DNA of 64,000 nucleotides from Oreohelix idahoensis (taxonomy: Eukaryota; Mollusca; Gastropoda; Stylommatophora; Oreohelicidae): the NCBI GenBank assembly GCA_024509875.1, contig JAMPIV010012227.1, positions 43,263-107,262 on the forward strand, read 5' to 3'. Made by a program: the position numbers and the translations under genes. Shown piece after piece: positions 44,206 to 56,250 of this stretch; positions within the stretch are counted from its first letter, which is position 1; each line of letters begins with the position of its first letter. The notes beneath the pieces are model-generated. The model worked only from the letters and a program-made list of their open reading frames with translations. It had not been told where the DNA came from and searched no databases.

Positions 44206-44765
44206 CTTACAGCCTTTATGCATTAACTCGAAGTACAGCCTTTATACATTTACTCGAAGTACAGCCTTTATACATTTACTCGAAGTACAGCCGTTATAAA
44301 TTTACTCTCAAGTACAGCCGATATACATTTACTCGAACTGCAGCCTTTATACATTTACTCGAAGTACAGCCGTTATAAATTTACTCTCAAGTACATCCGA
44401 TATACTCGAGGTACAGCCGTTATACATTTACTCGTTATTACTAAATTTAAAAATTAGAAACCCACTACAAAAATATTTATAGAGTGCGTGGTTCCTATAT
44501 ACATACATTGGGATACTCGCCGGTGCTACGGAGTTCATACACTGTGCTGAGATCGTGATTCTAAGGGTGAAGATCGGAGCACTGGTGGAGTTGTCCGTGT
44601 GCAGTGAAGATAGTCCTTAAATCCGAAACCAAACCAAAACAAACATTTACTCGAATTACAGCCTTTAACATTTACTCGAAGCACAGCCTTTAACATTTAC
44701 TCGAATTACAGCCTTTAACATTTACTCGAATTACAGCCTTTATACATTTACTCGAAGTACAGCTT
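44206..44765. repeat. ~26-bp minisatellite, interrupted
   Basis: Tandem copies of TTTACTCGAAGTACAGCCTT plus TATACA with variants (CGTTATAAA, CGATATACA, ATTACAGCC). A SINE part at 44,446-44,645 interrupts the array. Confidence 0.9.
44446..44645 (+). mobile_element. 3' part of a SINE inside the minisatellite
   Basis: Matches 46,217-46,415 in order: AAAATTAGAAACC, ATATTTATAGA, CTCGCCGGTG, ACGGAGTTC, GAGATCGGAGCACTG and GTGCAGTGAAGATAGTCCTT. The tRNA-like head is absent. Both flanks read ACATTTACTCG, but since every minisatellite unit contains this, it cannot be proven to be a target duplication. Confidence 0.8.
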
Positions 44766-44774
44766 ACTGTAGAA

Positions 44775-45240
44775 AAGCGAGAAATAGATAATAGCACGAG
44801 CATACGAGTACGGTATATTATTAATATACATGAAATAGAGATTGAATGATGAGATTGAATACTTGCAGAGTTAAAAAAAAAAAAGATTATTGTAACACGT
44901 TAGAAACGAAGCATCACGGATATGTACTACTGTAATCCTCCGATTTTGAGACGTTAATTAAATAATAATACAGCTTTTCAAACCACTTCGTGTCCAGAAG
45001 GTGGTTATGTCAAATGAGTACTGAATATTCGTTCTATGGCGTGTGTGGTATTGTCTTATTGCTAGGGCTTCTTTCATAAGCACTGCTGCTGAACTCTTAT
45101 GCGTTTATTATTATTTTGTTTTCTATGTAGCAGATATTGATTTTATACGCGTTATGATGTCTGCTACGTTTTAGTATTGTTGCGTTATTTGAAATCAGCC
45201 AGTTTCTTGTATCAATTTTGGTATATTTCATGTGCTATAA
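44775..45240. other. No recognisable feature
   Basis: Non-coding, AT-rich sequence between the minisatellite and the GT array. Confidence 0.4.
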
Positions 45241-45245
45241 ATCGT

Positions 45246-45273
45246 TGTGTGTGTGTGTGTGTGTGTGTGCGTG

Positions 45274-45306
<33 letters not shown>
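45246..45306. repeat. (GT)n-(TA)n-(GA)n compound microsatellite
   Basis: GT units, then TATATA, then GAGAGA in direct succession, ending just before the pyrimidine tract of the candidate exon at 45,321. Confidence 0.9.
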
Positions 45307-45320
45307 CTTGCTTCTTGCAG

Positions 45321-45464
45321 CAAAGTTACCAAGTTATAAATCTGATGGCGTCACGCTTCAATCTGACCATCTGTAGATTGGGGCCTGGCTCTGCTCTTGA
45401 GTTTAAAAAGGCAAAGGCAGGGAGGAATGGGAACTTGTCACTCCACTTCACAAAGCTGGACCCA
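45321..45464 (+). CDS. Candidate host exon (144 nt)
   Basis: Preceded by the acceptor GCTTGCTTCTTGCAG and followed by the donor-like GACCCA|GTAAAG. The 48 codons in phase 0 read QSYQVINLMASRFNLTICRL and then GPGSALEFKKAKAGRNGNLS and LHFTKLDP. If not spliced out there, the frame ends two codons later at TGA, so it could also be a last exon. It has ordinary composition and is not shared with any repeat in the window. I do not recognise the protein, nor can I tell whether it belongs with the candidate exons at 4-19 kb. Confidence 0.35.
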
Positions 45465-45469
45465 GTAAA

Positions 45470-45935
45470 GTGAAGTTTCTAACACTTTACTCCACAATGA
45501 CAGTATTTACTATGGTACTACCTTTATATATACAGTATATATATATATATCCCGTTATTGAAGAGGAGAGAGAGGGGGAGAATGTCATGACAGTACTCAT
45601 ACGATTTGTGTATCAACAGTACATGCGTTGCTCATGTCCTAGAGAGCTTGAAGTAGTTGGGTCTGAAAATACACTTGTAAAGAAACTTTTGCGAATAAAT
45701 GCCTTTTCTGGTAGCTGAATTGCGCTTGGTATAATACACTTACAAGATGCATAATAATACATATATCTTGGCAGCAACGTAGACAAAGTTGGAAGAACGG
45801 ACAGTGATATCAGAATGAGGATACAAAAGACAAGAAGAGCTTTCACTGCATCGGACAATATATGGAAATAAAAACCAGGTCCAGCAGACAATTAAAATGT
45901 TTAACTCATTTGTTATGGTAGTTCTGGGGGTCTTT
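45470..45935. other. No recognisable feature
   Basis: Contains a short TA array near 45,535-45,550; otherwise nothing supported. Confidence 0.4.
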
Positions 45936-45937
45936 TT

Positions 45938-46415
45938 CGGAGTGGCCAAGAGGTGTGGCGTCCGCCTCGAATTCTAAAGGTAACTGGTTCCATTCCCAGT
46001 ACAGGGAATAAAATTATGGAAATTATTTTCAGAATTAGGGGTCCTAATGATGTCATTCTCTCCCCCCCTCCCGGTCTCCTGGGTAGTGAGATCGGATGCT
46101 TAGCGTTCTCGGATATGGGCGAAATAATAGGAGGTCCCGTGTGCAAGTTGCGCACGTTAAAAATCCCACGGCAGTTGGAAATCGTAAATAGTAGGTCATA
46201 AGGCCACTGCCCTGGCAAAAATTAGAAACCTACCCACCACAAGAAATATTTATAGAATGTGTAATTCCCATATACACACATTGAGATTCTCGCCGGTGTT
46301 ACGGAGTTCGTGCACTGTACTGAGAACCCTCCTTATGTGATCTAAGGGAGGAGATCGGAGCACTGATGGAGTTATCCGTGTGCAATGAAGATAGTCCTTA
46401 AAACCAAAACCAATC
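45938..46415 (+). mobile_element. tRNA-derived SINE with intact pol III promoter
   Basis: The head has a perfect A-box TGGCCAAGAGG (45,943-45,953) and B-box GGTTCCATTCC (45,986-45,996) at tRNA-like spacing. The body is about 400 bp and ends GTGCAATGAAGATAGTCCTT followed by AAAACCAAAACCAA. The last 200 bp are shared with 44,446-44,645. I could not find a target duplication. It is the longest SINE here and differs in head and body from the family at 3,081 and 19,563. Confidence 0.82.
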
Positions 46416-46419
46416 CTTT

Positions 46420-46750
46420 GTCACTAGCCTATTATATAATTGTAATTATTATTACAACAAGTTACTGATCAATAAGAACATTTTCCCATTAATATAATTG
46501 AACACCTTCTATCCCACAAGCTGTATGGTGCATAATGATACGGTACATTGATCTCCCAACCTAACTATGGCTGTTCTGTTGTTTAAAAAGGATAAAAAAA
46601 ACATGGAACAATCTTTGAATGATTATCAGTGATAGGATAGCAGGCTTGGCTTATATTTGATGAAACCTTATGCTTCACAGGAAGTTGAAGGTTCATGAAT
46701 GAATTAATTACAAACACTGAAAACAACAGCCATTGCAGAGAGTACATTAT
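46420..46750. other. No recognisable feature
   Basis: AT-rich sequence; nothing supported. Confidence 0.4.
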
Positions 46751-46756
46751 AAGTTA

Positions 46757-46970
46757 GGGCTTCTTAACCTTTTATTGTGTCAAGGACCTCTTTGACTGTC
46801 CAATGAAGGCTGTGGACCCCTTTCTCGAGAAAAAATAATAATATAAATATATATAAGCATAATTTAAAAAAAAATTACTGTTTACATTTTAGGTTATATA
46901 CACAGACCCCCTAGAATCCATTCACTGACCCCACCTTGGGGTCAGGGGACCACAGGTAAAGAAACCTTGG
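46757..46970. mobile_element. hAT-like MITE
   Basis: A non-coding element of about 215 bp. The left end AGGGCTTCTTAACC and the reverse complement of the right end AAGGTTTCTTTACC match at 11 of 14 positions. The interior next to each end has GGACCYC-type motifs common in hAT-derived MITEs. The flanks TATAAGTT and TATGAGTA could be an 8-bp target duplication with two changes. It is not related to the 15,303 hAT family by its ends. Confidence 0.55.
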
Positions 46971-46974
46971 TATG

Positions 46975-47280
46975 AGTAGTCGGAAGAGGCGAATGTTTAG
47001 AAATATCCACCAATAGGATGACACAGGTCCGTGAGTGTTACACTACCATTGTCTTGTAAAAATTATTGAATTAAAAAGTTATCGACAAATGTATTTTAAA
47101 AAGGTAATGAAGTTATTAGCATTTGAATTACATACCACAAGCATAGACGACAAGAGAGAAAGAGTATTATATCGTAAAAATGTCGAAAACACCACAGTTA
47201 ATGCGTTAAAAAATAGCAACAAGTTTTGTGACTAATAAAAGTTCAGTGTATATTACTTACTCAGACTCTAATCAACACAC
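46975..47280. other. No recognisable feature
   Basis: A 66-codon frame at 47,035-47,235 has no recognisable features. Confidence 0.35.
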
Positions 47281-47284
47281 CTGT

Positions 47285-47530
47285 ATATATGCGGCTAGAA
47301 CTTTCCTATCAGTCGTCCACCTTCATTGCCCAAGTTGACGTATTCAACAAAAGTTTAGCTTACTCTGCTGCTCAACTTTGGAAAAATCGTCTGCATGGCT
47401 TAAAAAACACATCCAGCCCGAATTCATTAAATCGCAGACTTTTCGAATACATCATGATTGCTGATTACATGGCCCTCATCATTGATTATGCTTCCAAATC
47501 ATTATATACTATTGTATATATGTTTTGAGG
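47285..47530 (+). pseudogene. Possible LINE C-terminal end
   Basis: The frame from 47,289 reads VFNKSLAYSAAQLWKNRLHG and SPNSLNRRLFEYIM. This resembles the C-terminal SYSAAxLWN...LP...F block found at the end of CR1/Jockey-like LINE polyproteins. No other LINE sequence is attached, so the call rests on this short resemblance. Confidence 0.45.
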
Positions 47531-47601
47531 ATGAAGTTTGCTTTTTTAAATATATTTTATTTCTTGATACCGTAAATGTGAGAATTCTGTTATTTGACTT
47601 T

Positions 47602-48240
47602 TGTGGTGTCTGCCCATGCACACCACATGTTGGATTTATTGAGTTTGAGTCAGTGCTGATAAATGCGGCACTATTTGGGATATTGAAAATGAAGCGCACC
47701 GGAAAAATGAGAGAAGAGAGATGTTTATAATGTGTATGGCCAAGGTGTTAAGAAAAAACCTTGAGCTTTGTGGCCGCTGTGTTTTCTTGTAAGTTCCATT
47801 GGGAACATATTGCGAAGTGTTCACCTTTCTAAATGGATGTGGTTTGTACAAGAGGAGGAATACTCTTGGCATATGATTAATACTGTATTGATGAGGTTTG
47901 GTAATTAAGGATTAATCTTGACGAACGCCTTTGTATGCTACAAGGAATATACGTTATTAAAGGATGTTGAGTTCGTTAAAAAGGAAGACTGTTTTAGTTC
48001 GTCATTGGTGATTGGGTCAGTTAAAGAACCCACATGTATGTTGTTGAGTATGGAATAAAACTATAATTGTTGGGTCACCCTGGACGTAACAGAATAACGA
48101 GCATTATTATGAAATAACAGCAGGAGTAATCAAATATACATTAACATAATCAACATATACTTGAACTGTGGACAGGGGTAGCAATTTATCTGAAATAATA
48201 AAAACGAACCCACAATATATTCAAACAGCGCCCCACCACA
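47602..48240 (+). repeat. 5' LTR of element B
   Basis: 639 bp from TGTGGTGTCTGCCCATGCAC to AACAGCGCCCCACCACA. It differs from the 3' LTR at about five sites (under 1%). AATAAA occurs within it at about 48,052. The next bases, GATATGGGAGGCTGTCGTCC, would hold the primer binding site beginning TGGGAGG. Confidence 0.92.
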
Positions 48241-49075
48241 GATATGGGAGGCTGTCGTCCGTTGGATTTGAAGGACATTTGAAGGTTGCTCAAGTTATTG
48301 GCAGACAGAGTCCTTTGTTGGGACAATATCGGGAAGTTTGATCAATCTACCGCTGTTCAACAATGAACATTTTATGCAGAGACAGCTGTTGGAATGCAAC
48401 TTTGTGCAGACATGAAATTTACAATATTCGTATACTAGGTCATGCCCAGACCTGGTACCTTACTTGAGGATCAGAAAAAAACATTATATCCATGACGAAA
48501 TCGTTCACGCTTATTTACCATGAGAGGGATGCTATACCAATCTGACGAATATCTTCACGGGAGAAATATGAATCTGGGATTTTACGAGGAGGTCGTTTCG
48601 CTGGACAAGTGGACTCGGAAGTACTAGATCAAACCATTAGGACATTGATAAGGTCACCTCATCAGTTTATTCGGTCACTCGTTGGAAATTAACATTTCGT
48701 CTCTATCATTATATATTGACACTATCTCTGCAATGTGTCTCACACGAGTGAAGGTCGGACATTTTCGACGTTGAATTCATGTCCAAGAGTCATACCTGTC
48801 AACCTCCTGAGACAAAAATCTGTACGCCGGACCAAAAAAATCCTTACAAACACCCAAAAATCCTTACGCAAAAAATATATTAATAAATTATACGCAATAC
48901 AGTTTTAAAATGAGAAATGACATATACAAATCTATTAGCATTTGAATTATTGTGATATAAAACATGCTAATAGCCTCAAACTGTTCTTTACATATAAAAA
49001 ACTAAGTGATCATGATGTACACTGTTCTTTCGATGTACAGTGTTTTGTATTATAATCAACACATGCACTTTTAGC

Positions 49076-49280
49076 CCAACGGGCTGATCACCCGTTTGCC
49101 AGTCACTTTGATTACGGAAACAACAACAAACGGATTGATTTGTCGTTGCCCTAAAGACGCCATTAGGCGTGATGGGAACAACGGCAAAGAAAATCTATTC
49201 GCTGTTGCCCTTAAGACGCCACTAGGCGTAATGGCCACTGACTGCTTTGCCGGTTGTTGGCTAAGGACGGAAGAAGAAGA
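49076..49280 (+). mobile_element. Short retroposon nested in hAT copy 2
   Basis: Begins CCAACGGGCTGATCACCC and ends TTGGCTAAGGACGGAAGAAGAAG. It is flanked by the 13-bp duplication ATGCACTTTTAGC (49,063-49,075 and 49,283-49,295; an A may belong to the tail). Inside, a block with GTTGCCCTWAAGACGCC is present twice about 70 bases apart. The last 65 bases match the LINE tail at 20,921-21,000. It could be a SINE sharing that tail or a very short LINE end with a duplicated 3' UTR block. Confidence 0.82.
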
Positions 49281-49295
49281 AGAATGCACTTTTAG

Positions 49296-51241
49296 CACTT
49301 TGCAGAATTGCATTTGTGGGCTTAAAGTCTGCACAGCATGTATCAATGTTAATCTTACACTGTAAAATAGAAGTGAGTGTGTCCGCATTCATGGACCTCC
49401 TGCAGTCTGTGTGGATTTTTTTCATCATTGAAAATGATCTTTCGCAGTCAGCATTGCTGTGAGGGAGTATCAGCAGTCGCTGAATGATGACTTTCAAATT
49501 AGGGAAGCGGATGGCACCAGTACTAGTTTTCTGGTCAACAACTTCCAGCCAATAGCTACAGAAGCTCTTTTTCTGACCACTATCTGTTAGTAGAGGCACA
49601 CACACATCAGACAACATACAGTAGTCATCGAACTCATCTTTCAGTGCTTCCTGATCAAGATCTTGGGCAAAAGCATCTGCCAATGTGCAGATGTTTGGAT
49701 ACCTGAGATTATCTTTAGTGCTTGGATCTAGCACTTTTAAGTCCTTTAGAACCTGGTTGTCAAAGGGAAATTTATCAGTAATTTTTTTTAACCACTGATG
49801 TGTAAAAATTTCTGACATCCTCAGAAAATGAACTCTTTACTCCACTATCAAGCTCCATTTCTTCGATAAATGCTCTGTTCGAGAGGCCAATTGCCAGTAT
49901 GCTGTCATCATGCTGCACCCCACGATCACTAAATTTGATATGCCTCAAGTCAACAACCTGTTTAACATACTTCATCTCCACAAATTTAACTAAAAATTTT
50001 CTAAGCAATCTGTCCATCTCCTCCATCATGCCACCAATCTGCGACTCATCTGTTTGAAAGAGTTTATTAAACTCATTTAACAGTGGCAGAATGAAACTCA
50101 GAAAACGAAGGGTCAGCTGGGTTAGTGGTGCTTTTAAAAGTTTATGGATGTTTTGGACTCTGCCAGGCTTTTCAACATCATTGTGGCTTTCAAAATAAGA
50201 TGAGAGAGCTGTATACTGGTTAATAATTCTATCCACTACCTTCTGCAATGACAGCCAGCGAGTCTGACAATGTTTAAGAATATTCAGGTCATCTGCTTCT
50301 GTGAATAGTTGGAACTCCTTATAAGCCTTTCGTCGTTTTGAGCTGTGCTCAAAATGATAGTACATGTCTAACAAAAGGTCTTCTACTGGCACAGTCAACT
50401 GTTTGATTCCATCTTGTGCACATAAATTTGCAAGGTGGCAAATGCACCCAATACTAAAAACATAAGGGTTCCTCTGCTTGATCCTAGTAAGTACTGAGTT
50501 TGATTTCCCCACCATGACATTGCAGTTGTCACTAGCAAAGCCGATGCAATTTTTCCATGGAATATGAAATTTTGTGAACAGATTATCAACATCACTGAAT
50601 ATTGCCTCACTGGTTCCACCACTGCATACAGGCATGTCCAACAATCTCGTTCTTGGTCCCAATCCTTCTTCAAAAACTCTCACCATAATAGCTAACCGCT
50701 TCTCTGTTTTCTTGTCATTTGATTCATCAACCATTAATGAGAAGGGTGTTTCCCTGCACAGCTTTATCACTGGTTCTGTTGCAGATGGAGCCAGGCAGTT
50801 TTTAATGATAAGTGTTGTCTTTGTCCTCTTAGACTGGAACTTTCTGGCAATATCACTGTCAGGAAACATTACAGGCGCCAAGTCACAAAAGTGATCAGCA
50901 ACAGATGCAGTTAAGTTATGCTGGGCAATGAAATTGGCAAACAAAACTTCAGCCCTTATAATGCCACCCTCTTCCTGCTTTGGCTGAGCAAAAAAGGTCT
51001 TAATAGATGCTCCCTTCTTCATTGCAAACATTTGTTCATGCAATTTCGATTTAAAATGTACTTTCAGATCATATAATCCTGAAGCTACTACTTTAATATC
51101 TTTGCTGCATAATCTACAAAAAGCATGGGTTGATCCTAACTTGGATGCATCTACAATGCCAGGGAAGAGTTTAACCCATTCGACCTGAAACTTACCATGA
51201 CCTGCAAGCTTTTGTTTCTTTGAATTAGGCTCAGCCATCAT
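49296..51241 (-). pseudogene. hAT transposase, copy 2, frameshifted
   Basis: The same protein as at 16,161-18,158, starting at the ATG at 51,241. The first frame (488 residues) keeps the BED-like finger, both core Asp residues and the Arg-Trp pair (CQTRWLSLQ). It ends after VVKK because an A run near 49,790 has eight bases where copy 1 has seven. The rest, including HSNADCERSFSMMKK, continues in another frame. The retroposon at 49,076 removes the last residues. Substitutions relative to copy 1 are few, so divergence is recent. Confidence 0.92.
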
Positions 51242-52152
51242 TCAGTGGATGAAATATTTCAACTAATAATCTTTGTAGACGAAGAGAATGATTAAAAAAT
51301 ACTACGAACAAAGCAACGGCTAACAGCAAAAAAAAAAAAAAAAAATTATAAACAAAATTATGAACAGAATATCAAATCTAGGAAGAAAAAACGTACCACC
51401 AAAAATTTACAAAATTATTATTTACGAGTTGGTAGCTTAAAGTGATAGATTGCCATTTTATTAAAAAATAAAGCAGCTAATCTTGAGTGCTGGAATAAAG
51501 TAGGCCTACTCAACGCAAACAAACTTTTTTTTTTCTAGTTATGTAGGGCCTACACAGAATATTATGACAATTTAACGGAAATATATTGAAGGGCAAGATA
51601 TAACTGGAAAGATTAAGACAGCGATTAAATTGCAACAAAGCGAAACAACAGCAATATTTAACCAAGTTATAAGTACTTAGCTTTTTTAAACGAAATGGCG
51701 TCGAAGTGTGGTGGCAAGCAAACGTGGTCGTTGATAACAGGTAACTTTAAAAATACGCCATGTCACGCTGAAAACCAAAAGCGTTTGAGGCCGAATTCAA
51801 AGTTTTTGCCGAATTGTTGGGAATGAAAGGATTTGATTGGTTGCTGGGAGAGACCTCAGTTTAAAAACGGACACCGAGATTCCCGGAATTAAAAATATAA
51901 AAAAAATGGTTAAATAAAAACCTGGGCTATAAAATATTTTCTGATTTAAAATTTTAAAAAACTTGGGTTGGAAAATATTTTTAGAATTTAAAAAAAAAAA
52001 AAAAAATTTAAAAAAAAAAAAAAAAACTTTTTTTTTTTGTTTGGCAGGGAGAAAAATCCGTACAACGAGTCTGTACGGCCGTACACTGCTAAAAGTATCA
52101 AAAATCCGTACATTGTACGAAAAATTCGTACAGGTTGACAGGTATGAAGAGT

Positions 52153-52894
52153 CCTAGTTAACTGAATAATTAGTGAACGATTCAATGTGATATTGCGTAG
52201 AACGATGCATTGGAGTTACATCGTGGAGTGGATACTCATGGTCGATTCAGATAATTGATGTTTTTGTAACGTCATGGTTGTTGGTCCTATCATTGTTGGG
52301 CAAATCTCGCTTCTTTTGTGTTATATGTTTCTTTTCTTTGTCTCTTGCGGGCGACTGTTTAGGAGGCATTTTACGTTTCAGTGTCGTATTTCTATAGGTT
52401 GATTGCATTAATTTCTTTCAGGGATTCAGCATTTAGTGCTGTCGTAATTACCGCTCTGTTTGAAATTAAGGCTTTCATGCGTGTTAGCTGTGCTGTGATT
52501 TGTCGTATTTTTTTTAAATTTCAATTTTGTTTGGAAATTTAGTCTGGCATGGGTCTTTCCTGGCTATCTTTTGTAAAATTTACATTAATGGTAAAAGTGA
52601 TTTGTCGTTTTGTCTCGTTTATTACTGGTGGAAACTTTAATTTTTTTTTTTGTCTTAGAATTTTTGACTATTTACAATTTTGTCGTTTCCTTATTTTGTT
52701 TCCATCCATGTCTTTCGTTATTCATGGCATGTGATAATTTTCCTTTGCAGCATACATATGATTCATTATTTATTGATCAACTATAATACAATAATATTGC
52801 TTTGTTATATATCCTACGATTCTTGTGGATAACAAGAAGCATAATCATACACGATAATTATATCACGTCTAAGTGAGTTGTGCAGGTGATATAG

Positions 52895-52991
<97 letters not shown>

Positions 52992-53105
52992 CATTGTGAC
53001 TACACCAATCAGACACACTATCCCATAGTGTGATGGACTAAGTAAGGCAGAGGATAACATAGATATTGATTTATTGTTTATAAAAGTTATACTTCTTAGT
53101 ATACT
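52153..53105 (+). other. Leader of element B between hAT copy and Gag
   Basis: Long untranslated leader of element B. It contains a TA array at 52,896-52,988. Whether the leader is normally this long in the family is unknown. Confidence 0.6.
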
Positions 53106-54580
53106 ATGGCGACTCTTGACTATTTTATTAAACAAGGAAAGGCACTGAGTATGGAAGGTGATATTTTAAAACATTTTGCTTTGACTGCATATGAAAAAGC
53201 AGAGGCAAAAGAAGAAAGAGAAAGAAATGAGAAAAGAGAAAGGGAATTTGCTATGGCGCAAGAAAAAGCAAATAAGGAAGAAAGAATTCGTATAGCAGAA
53301 ATCGCTGCGGAACGAGAGAAAATGGAACATGAAAAGGCAATTCGTTTAGCTGAAATTGCTGCCGAGGAGGCAAAATTTGAAAGGGAGAAAGCTTTTGAGG
53401 TTGAGAAACTTCGTTTTCAACAACATCATGTTTCCCATGATTCAGATAGTAATGGTTCATCGAAGAAGGCAATCACAACCCCTAATTTTAATTTAAGACT
53501 ACCACCCTTTTCTCCTCCTCACGACGATATAAGTTTTTATTTATTAAGATTTCAGGAAAGAGTCTCTTGCTTAAATATTGATAAAGATTCGTGGTCTGGT
53601 GTTTTTTTCGGGTCTCCTCACAGGTGATGCAGTTGGGGTCTATCTGGGTATAGACCAAGATAAAAGACATGATTTTCAGGTCGTAAAGGCAGCATTTATA
53701 CGCAGATATGGTCTGGATCAGGAAGGCTATAGACAAAAGTTTCGATCCATGTTGCCGGTAGAGGGTAAAAATTTTGAGGATTTTGTTTCCTCCATAAAAC
53801 TATGTCTCCAAAGATGGGTTGAACAGGCTTCTATCCCTAAAACTTTTGAAGGATTATGTGATCTCTTATTAAGAGATAAAATTGTTTCTTCGGTAAACCA
53901 GGATATTGTATCATTCTTACAAGAACGTAATCCGACTAGTATCGAGGAAATGGAAAAATTAGGTCAACAATTTTCCGTTGCTCATCCAAACTTGTCATTG
54001 AGCAGAGCAAAAGTCTTGGACTCATCTACTGCGTGTGCTGCGACGCACGGGAGATCGCGCACTCGTAGTTTAGATAGACGATATAATCATAGAGAAAATA
54101 ATCACACATCCTATAGGGGTAAATATAATTTTTACCATAATCGCTCACCTTCACGGGGTAGAGACAGGCATAATTTCAACAATTATAACAATAACCAATG
54201 GTATCGAAATAACCAGTATTCACACAACAAATATACTGACAATCATAATTTGTCACCGCGGGGTGGCCATTATGACAGGGACAACAATGGACATTCTCAT
54301 TCAGACAATTTTTCAGATCGCAGAAGATCTCACTTCGTTAGAAGTCATAATAGAGCACGCTCACAAGCCAATGCTTGTCAGACGGTAGATAGAAATGTCA
54401 GTAATGATATTCATTCAACCAATAATCACGCCAATGCGTGTAACGTTGATTTAGAAAATTCTAATAATTGTACAGAATGTAAGATGTTATTTCAACCTGG
54501 AGCTACACCACGGCTTAAATGTGGACATGTCTTACCAGTGTTGTCATCTTATGACGGTGTTGGTACTCTCACTTTACATA
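53106..54580 (+). pseudogene. Gag of element B, frameshifted
   Basis: Starts at the ATG at 53,106 (MATLDYFIKQGKAL). Residues 35-115 form a Lys/Glu-rich coiled coil (RIRIAEIAAEREKMEHEKA). The capsid-like region begins at FNLRLPPFSPPHDDISFYLL. A T run of seven at about 53,602 shifts the frame; the capsid continues in the frame of 53,578-54,813 (AAFIRRYGLDQEGYRQKFRS). The C-terminal third is Asn/Arg/His-rich (RSPSRGRDRHNFNNYN). No CCHC zinc knuckle is visible; instead CTEC and CGH pairs lie near 54,470-54,530, so nucleic-acid binding probably relies on the basic region. Confidence 0.85.
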
Positions 54581-54820
54581 ATGGGTTTTTGTTTAACACT
54601 CCAATTAAAATTTTAAGGGACACGGGTTGCACAACTGTCGGGATAAGAAGGTCGTTAATCCCTCCGTCGTGTTTCACTGGAACGTCAGTGAAATGCATAA
54701 CTTTCGGAGGCACGGTAGAGGTATATCCCATGGCCGACGTAACAATTACCACGCCATTCTTTACTGGGAAAGTTCGTGTATGTGTGCTCTCAACCAGCCT
54801 TGCTGTGACTTGATTTTGGG
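54581..54820 (+). pseudogene. Aspartic protease of element B
   Basis: The active site is LRDTGCTTVGI (near 54,615), followed by the flap region and CCDLILGNIKG in the next frame. The shift between frames occurs at about 54,790 in a CTCT repeat. The domain is fused to Gag upstream and to integrase downstream. Confidence 0.8.
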
Positions 54821-56250
54821 AAACATAAAGGGTATAAAAGAATGTTCTACTGATGAAATTTCTGCATGGGAAAGAGAATATCTTTCTTTATCCAATGCTG
54901 TGACTACTAGAGCACAGTTGGTTGCAGAAGCAAATGAACTTAATGATAGCAATAATATCCCACACATGACAACAAGTCATTACATAGATAAAAATGCATT
55001 CATTAACCAACAAAAAGATGACTCTTCTTTGGGACGTTTATTCACTTTAGCTACGGCTAAAACTATTACACAGACAAATAATGCCAGACATTGGTATCAA
55101 TTTCATGACAATATTTTGATACGTTGTTTTGACAATTATTCTTCAGTACTCAGACAAATTGTAGTACCTACGTCATTTCGATCACTAGTTTTATCTAATG
55201 CACATGATGTTCCTTTTGCGGGTCATATGGGGATTGCCCGCACAGCTTATAGATTGATGGCACATTTTTTTTGGCCAGGGGTTCATAAGGACGTCGCAAC
55301 GTTTTGTAAATCATGCACTGTTTGTCAGGGAGTTGCACGGAAGGGTGCGCATCAGTTTGCACCCCTACAGACCACAGATATCTCTGTGCGTCCTTTTTAT
55401 AAGATGGCTGTCGACATAATCGGGCCTCTTCCGGTGTTATCATCCAGAGGATTCCGCTTCATCTTAACGTGTATCGATCTATGCACCAGATGGCCTGAAG
55501 CCATACCTGTTAAGTCCATAACAACAATGTCGGTGACTGATGCATTATTATCGATATTTTCACGTATCGGATTTCCTGAAGAGCTTCTGTCAGATCATGG
55601 CACGCAATTCACTTCAGGTATGTTCTCGGAAATTTGTGATGTGCTTCACATCCGTCATACATTGAGTGCCAGATTAAATCCGCAATCAAACGGAGTTGTA
55701 GAACGCTGGAATTCTACATTAAAACAGATGTTGGGCAAAGTAACAACAATGTTTCCCCATGATTGGGACCGGTTGATACCAGCGGTTCTCTTTGCGTATA
55801 GAGAAGTTCCTAATCGTCAAACCGGATTCTCACCATTTCAATTAGTTTTCGGGGCTAATCCAAGAGGACCAATGTCTATCTTACATGATTTGGTGATAAC
55901 AAACGATGATAATACGGTTACGAAATCTAGTCACCAATATGTCACAGATCTACGTCAATGCATTGTGGACGCATGTGAGATCGCGACTGAAGCATCAGAA
56001 TTAGCAAAATATAAGACTCGGTCGCGTATTAATCGTGATAGAAGATTAACATCATTATCGATTAACGATGAAGTTTTTGTTCTCTTGCCACTTAAAGGTG
56101 ATCATTTGTTGGTTACGTGGCAAGGTCCTTTTAAAGTTGTGGGTAAGAAAACCGACGTAGATTACATCATCGACATTAGGGGTAAAAGAAAAACATTCCA
56201 CACTAACATGTTACAACCTTACATTTCTAGACCTCTTCCACTCAAACATA
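54780..56250 (+). CDS. Integrase of element B (complete domain set)
   Basis: Inserts the reverse-transcribed copy into chromosomal DNA. The frame to 56,823 shows an H2C2 zinc-binding domain (SNAHDVPFAGHMG to CKSCTVCQG, 55,195-55,335). The catalytic core has Asp at 55,412 (MAVDIIGPL), Asp at 55,593 (LLSDHGTQFTS) and Glu at 55,701 (GVVERWNS). The last two are separated by 35 residues, as in D-D-35-E. A GPY/F C-terminal domain follows (TWQGPFKVVGKKTDVDYI, near 56,120). Notably it lies upstream of the reverse transcriptase in one frame. No inactivating change is seen in this domain. Confidence 0.92.

Larger units (their letters stand above)
48791..52146 (-). mobile_element. hAT-type DNA transposon, copy 2, nested in element B
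   Basis: A 3,356-bp copy in minus orientation with the same CATACCTGTCAACCT inverted ends and a perfect 6-bp target duplication AAGAGT at 48,785-48,790 and 52,147-52,152. The GTACGGCCGTAC palindrome is at 52,073-52,084. It is highly similar to the 15,303-18,389 copy. Excess length comes mostly from a 205-bp retroposon at 49,076-49,280 plus homopolymer expansions near 51,990-52,035. Confidence 0.93.

Noticed and set aside
45913..46218. Open frames of about 100 codons on both strands
   Set aside because: They lie within the tRNA-derived SINE, which explains their sequence better.
47602..48240. Solo LTR
   Set aside because: Its right flank does not repeat the left flank, whereas ACTTT on its left matches the base string right of the LTR at 58,683; it is the 5' LTR of element B.
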